From Glebionis coronaria (taxonomy: Eukaryota; Streptophyta; Magnoliopsida; Asterales; Asteraceae): a stretch of 64,000 bases of DNA. Numbering within the stretch: position 1 is the first letter of the stretch; each line of letters starts with the position of its first letter. Positions 58,087 through 64,000 of the stretch are shown piece after piece. Location: contig JANFOE010000572.1 in NCBI GenBank assembly GCA_025667525.1, positions 622,501 to 686,500 of the forward strand, written 5' to 3'. Both the position numbers and the translations under genes were made by a program. Under the pieces are notes generated by a model that was given only the letters and a program-made list of their open reading frames with translations, was not told the DNA's origin and did not search any database.

Positions 58087-59698
58087 ACTTCTATCGAAGT
58101 TAAGTGGTCTTTTCCTTGTACTTGTCCTCATTTTAACCGGAAAATCAATTTTTCGACATTTTTCAAAATTTTTGATCTATTTTGGCCTATTAGTATTTCC
58201 CTTTGTATAGTTATTTTCTTTCCTTGCTAGAATAAACTTTAATAAAGTGGTTTTAATTTTCAAACGTTGTGAATCTTTTGACTCAACCCGAGTTTACTTA
58301 TCTTAGTTACTCTAGCTAGTATCCTTAACGTGTTTAAGTCAAGTTTTGCTAGGCTTTTATATAGGGAGCTATAAAACGGGAAAGTCTTAACTCTCACGGG
58401 TTAAGAACAAGAACTTTTCGCAAGTTCCTATAATTGATCCTAGAGAGTCGTTTATCAAAGGAACTTTAAAACGCGATTTCTAAACTTGAAAAAATTCTAA
58501 GAGTGTGCAAGATCCTATAGGCGACTCGAAAACCCAAAATTTTGATTTAATAGGCTAAGTATCCACGAGTCTCATTCCTTGAGATTTTAAACTGTGGAGA
58601 ACGAGAGATGATAGAGTCAGTTATAAGTTTGGTATTCTTTCGGGAATTTATGTGAGTTAATTATAAGCCTATTCTCCCATCGCTTGCTAATAATTTTATC
58701 TGCAATAAATAAGGTTGTACGATTTGAAAAGTTACTTAGCTTCTAGCCCAAGATCGTTTAAAAGTTGCTCGATATTGATTAGAGTTCATAGCCAAGGCAT
58801 AACTTATTGAAGCGGGATGCGAAGATTGGCGAGTCCAAAAAGGTCCTAACAAGACATGAGGGCTACATTTTGTTGCTAAAGATCCAAAGTGATGTGAAGA
58901 ATCATTTATCGAAAATCAATATGAAGGATCGAGACACACGACGAAAAGCAAAAACTCCCCAAAAGTCATGGAGAAGTGTATCCGAAAAGACCCTAGCAAG
59001 GTATGAGGATAAATAGATCCAAGTCAAAAAGGAGGCGGATCGTTGTATATCAAAGTCCAAATAATGATTGGAGAAAAATGAAGAAGTCATGGTCCAAGTA
59101 TGAATCTCTCAAAACTTCAAGTGAAGAAATTCCATTATGAAGAGAAGACCATAATTTCATGAACGTCTCTCAAGGTTTGAAGTATGAAGTCGCTGCCAAA
59201 TATCGGTCCGAGAAAGGTCTCAAATCGCGAAGCGAGTTATGCCAAGATATGAACTTTATGAGGTCCCGAGAAGCAGTTTTAAAAGATTTTGTCCTTTAGC
59301 TAACTATTGATTAAATCGTTCACTTTATTTTCGGACTAAATAACTATCGAAATAAGTCAACAATGCATCCTCGTGATCATTCAAGACAATAATAAAATAT
59401 AAGAGATACACCTAGGAATAAGGGAGTCTAAGTGAGTAATTGGCCCACATGAGTTCGTGTTAGTTTACTAACTTATAATAACAATGATCTCGTTTTTAAG
59501 CTTGGTTTAGAAAAAGTGAAAACTTGAGGATGATGATTATTCATAACATTTCCAAAACCCAAGGTATGCTTTTTGATTTCTTTACTTTGAATGTTTATAA
59601 TTTTCTATCTCTTTAATAAAAGCCAAGGTGGATTGATTATGATGAAAAATGTAAACGTGCTTTGTAACTAATGCATTGCATGAGGACATTGCAATGGT

Positions 59699-59713
59699 CA
59701 AGTGTAGGGGATT
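59699..59713 (+). other. Polypurine tract of element E
   Basis: CAAGTGTAGGGGATT directly before the 3' LTR; same core as element B. Confidence 0.75.
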
Positions 59714-61423
59714 TGATAGGTGTGTAAACACCCATCCTTTTTACCACTTAATTACAATAATAACCGGGCCAAAACGTGTATTTTATGTCATTTATGTCGG
59801 AATTATGCGTGGTTTGTGTTTTTGTTGTGATTTAGGACGAAATTGTGAAAAGTGGAGAAAAAAGGGGCATTTACGGGCTTTTATTGAAGAAAAAGATGAA
59901 AGACGAAGTCAAGAAGTCAAGAGTGCAAAAAAGAACGGAAGTCCAAGACCAATTCGGAACATTTATCGAAGAAAAATTCAAAAGACGGAAGTTTACTAAA
60001 AGCCGAAGAACTCGAGTCTTATTTATTGAAGAGTTAAAAGACGAGTTTAAAGAAATCCTGATCCATGAGTCATTAAAGTCCAAGATTAACAAAAGATTAA
60101 GAAGGGAAGGACTTAATGGTGCAACTAAGAAGAAATGAAGGAGGGGAGGAAGCTTCCTAATCCTCCCCTATATATAGTCATTAGGATAGTCAGTTTTACT
60201 CTTGTTGGCTAGAGTGACACTAGTTCTTCCACCCTTTTAATTACTTGCTCTTTAAATATATGTCAATTTAAATACTTGTCTTGCACTTTTAATACCTTTT
60301 AATTCCAAGTAAGTGTTCTTTAATTTTCTTGTTTTAATCTCTCATTCTACCTTTCTTTCTATTCGTTACTCTTTGTTTACATGCTTATTATCTTGCTTAT
60401 TTGATTAAAGGTTATATTTTTATGCTTTTGATTGCTTTGGATTATTGATTTTATAGCTTATTTGTTTTCATCTTAAAGTTTCTTAGGTTTTTGTAAAAGT
60501 TATTTTTATATAAAAGTTTGTTTTTCGTAAACCATTTCCTTTTCGTGTTTCAAAAGTCTTTAAATTTCAGCTTAGTAGCTTTTTCTTATACAGATTTGTT
60601 TAGGATTTTAGTCTTGTGCTTATTTGAGTTATAGCTTAATTGTTTAGCTTATTTTGCCTTCTTTTCACCGTATTCCGATCTGTACAATCAGAAAAGGGTT
60701 TATCATTCCGACTAGCACTTCATTGCTTGGTCGGAAAAGGGATTTAACATTCCGATTGGGAGGTTTGGGGTATTTCGATCAGAGGTATTAGTGGTATTCC
60801 GATCAGGTTAAGTGGTGACAGCATTCCGATTGGTAATCCACTCTTCATTCCGATCAGTAGTCCACTCTTCATTCCGATCAAGAGGTAAGTTCATCATTCC
60901 GATTTAGGGTTTGTTTGGATATTCCGATCAAGGTTTGGTGACAGCATTCCGATTGGTGATTCCGATCAATTTTCCGATCTGAAAGGTGGGCATATTCTGA
61001 TTAACATTCCGATTAGGTGATAAATGCATTCCGATCGGAATATATTCCGATTGGGTGTTATTTTCTATTTTGTCTTGTTTATTTTTTTACGTTCTCATTT
61101 TAATACCTTGTCAATTTTAATTTTCGTCACGCTTTACTTTCTAGTCACTTAATTTTAACTCGTTTAATCAATTTACTTTCCGTCACGTTTTTTAATATTG
61201 CACCCTTTCTTTTAGTTGGTTAAGATTTATTTTAACGCCCTTTTATTTTAACGTTCATTTTTAATTTAACGCCATTTACATTTACGTCTCGCACTTTTTA
61301 ATATACTACAACGACACAACTTTTGTTTCCACCAAAGAACGACTGAGTCACACATAAACTCCTTTTTCAATTCGAAGATATTGGTTCAACGATATTTTTA
61401 ACTGAGTAAAATCTTAGTTATTA
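59714..61423 (+). repeat. 3' LTR of element E (1710 bp)
   Basis: TGATAGG to TTATTA, followed by GTGAG. Inverted repeat GGTGT-GTAA-ACACC at 59719-59732 is intact here but damaged in the 5' copy. Confidence 0.93.
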
Positions 61424-64000
61424 GTGAGCCTATCATTGACCTGTACCAATGAACATTAACAGGAGGATCCGGCTCTTTCTTAAGTTTGACTTTAGTTACC
61501 TCATAAGGTGTTGCTATGGTCTAAGAGGTTCCACATCAAATTTCTGAATAATGTCATGATCATATTTATCTTGACTAATGAAGATACCATCCTGCTACTG
61601 CTTGACTTGGAGCCCAAGGAAAAATGTCAATTCTCCCATGGCACTCAATTGAAACTCACCTTTCATTAGCTGTTCAAACTCATCACACCATTCCTTCTTA
61701 GTAGAAACAAAAATAATATCATCCACATACACTTGAACCAGGATGATGTCTTTGGCATTCCTCTTAAGGAACAATGTTTTGTCAATAGTGCCTCTTCTGT
61801 AGCCATGCTCCAACAATAAAGTGGATAGACGCTCATACCAGGTTCTAGGAGCTTGATGAAGACCATAAAGGGCTTTCACAACCTTGCATACCTTATTTGG
61901 ATGCAGAGGATCCACAAAACCCTTAGGCCGAGTTACATATACTTCTTCTTCAATCTTGCCATACATAAATGCACTCTTGACATCCATTTGAAACACTGTA
62001 AAGCCAATATAAGAAACAAAGGTAAAAAATAGGCGTATGGCCTCAATTCGTGCAACAAGATCAAAGACTTCATAATATTCAATTCCTTCAAGCTGATTAT
62101 GACCCTGTGCTACTAGTCTTGCTTTATTCCTGACCACAATACCCCTTACATCTTTCTTGTTTTTGAGAATCCATTTGGTACCAATTGCTGTCTTTCCTTC
62201 TGGTAAGTCAACTAGAATCCAAACACTCTAAAACAAGAATTGTTGTATCTCCTCCTGCATAGCTTCTATCTAACTTTGAACCTCAAGAGCATGTGAGACA
62301 GACCTAGGTTCTACCTGTGACAGAAAACAAGCAAACAAACAGTGAAGAAAATCTGTGTGATTATTTTGCTTTTGGTCTTCAATGTAGCTCACAAGAGCAT
62401 GATGACCAGAAGTTTCTTTCTTATGCATGCCGCGAGTCTTGACATTAGAACCAGCATCTCCTATGATTTGAGTTGTAGGATGCACTTTATGGATCTACTG
62501 AATAGTAGTAGGAGCTACTTCTACTTCTGGTGCCAAGTTATTGAGATCCCCAACAATGCCATCATCATATGAAGCAGAGTCGAAAATGTCTGTTATTGGT
62601 TGCTTATGAATATCATCCAGCTTAATAGTAGACTTCTTATTATAGTTTCCTAGGTCAAAAGGACCAGATAATCTAGTTGTGGAAGTTGGATCACTAATTG
62701 GACTTCTAATAGGAGTAGAACTTGCATCAGGAGTAACAATAGGCTCACTAGGAGGAGTTGGTACAACAGGAGTATTCATAGGAAGCTCAAAGCCTCCTTG
62801 AGTAGCTGTAGTAGTAGCATCTTGTTGTTGCTTAAGCAGTGTATCAAGAGCTCCTTATGAGTCAGTAATGTCTGGTGAAGTAGCACCAGCAGGAGTAGGA
62901 GAGGTATGGGGAGCGACTGTTGTGGAATAGCATGGTATAACAAATATGTTATCATCTTCATCTGAGTCCGAAAAGCTAGAAGTAGCACCTGCATTAGAAG
63001 ACACAAAAAACTTGTGGACCGTCATTTTTGTTAGTTTTGAAACGAAAAAATATCCCAATGAGTCGCTAAGATAGTCAAGATCAAAATACCATTCAGGACC
63101 TTTTCCTTGAATTTTTGTCTTCTCCTCAAAATACCTTAGATTGATAGTTTCAATGACACGCTTGGCAGTGAGATTGTAGACCCTATAGGCTCTTGAGTGA
63201 GCTGAATAACCTACAATGAAGCCTTCATCAGCCTTGCCATCAAATTTCCCCAAATAGTCACTAGTGTTGAGAATGGTGACAGGACAACCAAAAGGTTTCA
63301 AATGAGTAATTCTTGGGACTTTGGCTGTGAGTAGCTCATAGGGAGTGTTCTTATATGGATTGGTAATGGAGACCCTATTCAACACATAACACACAATGTT
63401 GACCGCTTTTTGTCCAAAACATAGTCGGAAGCTTGGAATCAGCAAGCATGGTTCTTGCAGCTTTTATAAGAGTCCTGCTTTTCCTTTCTGCAACACCATT
63501 TTGTTGAGGAGTCCTGCAACACTGTAGTCCCGTTTGAGACCTTTGGAATTGCAAAGTGCAATGAGGTATGCAATTTTGAACTCAGTCCCATTGTCACATC
63601 TAATACCTTTTAACTTCTTTGACAACTAATTTCAATTAAGGTAATGAAGTCTTTTGGAATTGGGTAGGTCTTACTTTTAGCAGCCAGAAAGAAAACATAT
63701 GAGAACCTGCTATACCCATCAATTACCACTAGGCAGTAGTGTTTATGGTCAATGCTTCTAATGGTGGTAGGACCAAACAGATCCATATAAAGTAACTACA
63801 AAGGTTCAATTATTAGGCTGAGGCCTGTAATGGCTTTAAAGGATCCTTTGTGCTACTTGCCTTTGCTGCAAGCAAGGCAATTGATGTCATTCTGGAAAGC
63901 TTTGGGAGGTAAACCAGAGACCAAGTTCATATTTTCCAGCTTGTGAATGGTCTTGAAGTTTACATGCCCCATCCTTCTATGCCATTTTGTGGCTTCATCT
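61424..64000 (-). pseudogene. Element F pol: integrase and RT (right piece, window-truncated)
   Basis: On the minus strand from the right edge: the integrase zinc-binding region ([10 protein letters not shown] at 63990-63955), a frameshifted core (63960-63446), then open blocks 63445-62855, 62779-62495, 62485-62270 and 62137-61595, all in one frame separated by stops. Motifs: [20 protein letters not shown] (near 63260-63200) and RT YVDD (61729-61718). The frame breaks again after LGLQVKQ (61595), and the reading reaches E's insertion point at 61428. Strong similarity to D pol supports the call; it is inactive. Confidence 0.9.

Larger units (their letters stand above)
57711..59698 (+). other. 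Element E post-coding region
   Basis: No supported gene. Closely related to 16735-18659 of B: the CGAGTC/GACTCG hairpin (57721-57740), TGGG/CCCA hairpin (57764-57777), purine tracts AAGTGTAGGGG(G) (57806, 58075), the AGGA-loop hairpin (58049-58070), and the paired direct repeats around GTCC-AAAAGG-CCTAACAAG (58834 and 58981). Confidence 0.78.
40719..61423 (+). mobile_element. Element E: Athila-related element with gag-protease but no RT or integrase; host of element D
   Basis: TSD GTGAG at 40714-40718 and 61424-61428. LTRs are 40719-42425 and 59714-61423, followed by or preceded by primer site 42429-42443 and purine tract 59699-59713. Without D and its duplicated GACCC the element is about 8.87 kb. 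Its single coding region holds Gag and protease and then ends without RT, RNase H or integrase, so it must have relied on proteins of a relative such as B. LTR sequence is related to B (same first 30 bases). Inserted in F pol. Confidence 0.92.
8741..64000 (-). mobile_element. Element F: old Sirevirus-like Ty1/copia element, split by insertions and truncated
   Basis: F survives in three pieces: 64000-61424 (integrase to RT), 40718-36399 (rest of RT, RNase H, 3' ORF) and about 8817-8741 (part of the 3' non-coding region). The gaps are exactly elements E and A with their TSDs. Joining 61424-61428 to 40713 gives continuous RT/RNase H similarity to element D. Joining 36399 to 8812 follows D's 3' non-coding region around 56070-56190. 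The 3' end, including purine tract and 3' LTR, is lost near 8740. The 5' end lies beyond the right edge. It is the oldest host in this nest. Confidence 0.85.

Overview
This is plant nuclear repeat DNA, probably from a eudicot and perhaps Asteraceae. It has no recognisable host gene, rRNA, tRNA or CRISPR array. Nearly every base belongs to an LTR retrotransposon, and most elements sit inside one another. The family guess rests on the copia gag style and on the extra open reading frame downstream of copia pol; both are recalled from composite-family annotation and were not searched.

The nesting can be solved from the sequence because the 5-bp target-site duplications (TSDs) match exactly. I use letters for the elements. 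C (1-7587, minus strand): 5' half of an Athila-type Ty3/gypsy element with a 4.2-kb LTR, cut by the window edge. G (7588-7902 and 8384-8740, minus): relic of a chromovirus-like Ty3/gypsy element, interrupted by a solo copia LTR (7903-8378, TSD GATAA). F (about 8741-8817, 36399-40718 and 61424-64000, minus): an old Sirevirus-like copia element truncated at its 3' end and running off the right edge. A (8818-36393, minus, TSD CTAGT): complete Athila-type element with 4.2-kb LTRs, inserted in the 3' part of F. B (9296-20213, plus, TSD TAAGC): complete Athila-type element with 1.54-kb LTRs, inserted in the 3' LTR of A; the empty site survives in A's other LTR. E (40719-61423, plus, TSD GTGAG): Athila-related element with 1.7-kb LTRs, inserted in the RT/RNase H part of F. 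D (45632-57464, plus, TSD GACCC): complete Sirevirus-like copia element with 465-bp LTRs, inserted in the coding region of E.

All coding regions are broken. B is closest to intact: one 1896-codon gag-pol frame with three nonsense codons. D has a short list of breaks. A and C carry frameshifts and damaged proteases. E has gag and protease but no RT, RNase H or integrase; its frame ends in an acidic region and a short hydrophobic tail. LTR divergence counted by eye (D about 3/465, B about 20/1539, E about 46/1710) agrees with D being younger than its host E.

The most interesting signals are non-coding. Immediately after the last stop codon A, B and E share a CGAGTC/GACTCG hairpin. Further downstream is a perfect hairpin with loop AGGA next to a purine tract that copies each element's own polypurine tract (PPT). 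The chromovirus relic has a similar hairpin with loop GGGA in the equivalent place. Other candidates are fast-evolving TTCCG arrays at the same place in two LTR families, inverted repeats at LTR 5' ends and around TATA boxes, a conserved copia-LTR stem with a changing loop, and the non-viral-looking 3' ORF of the copia elements.
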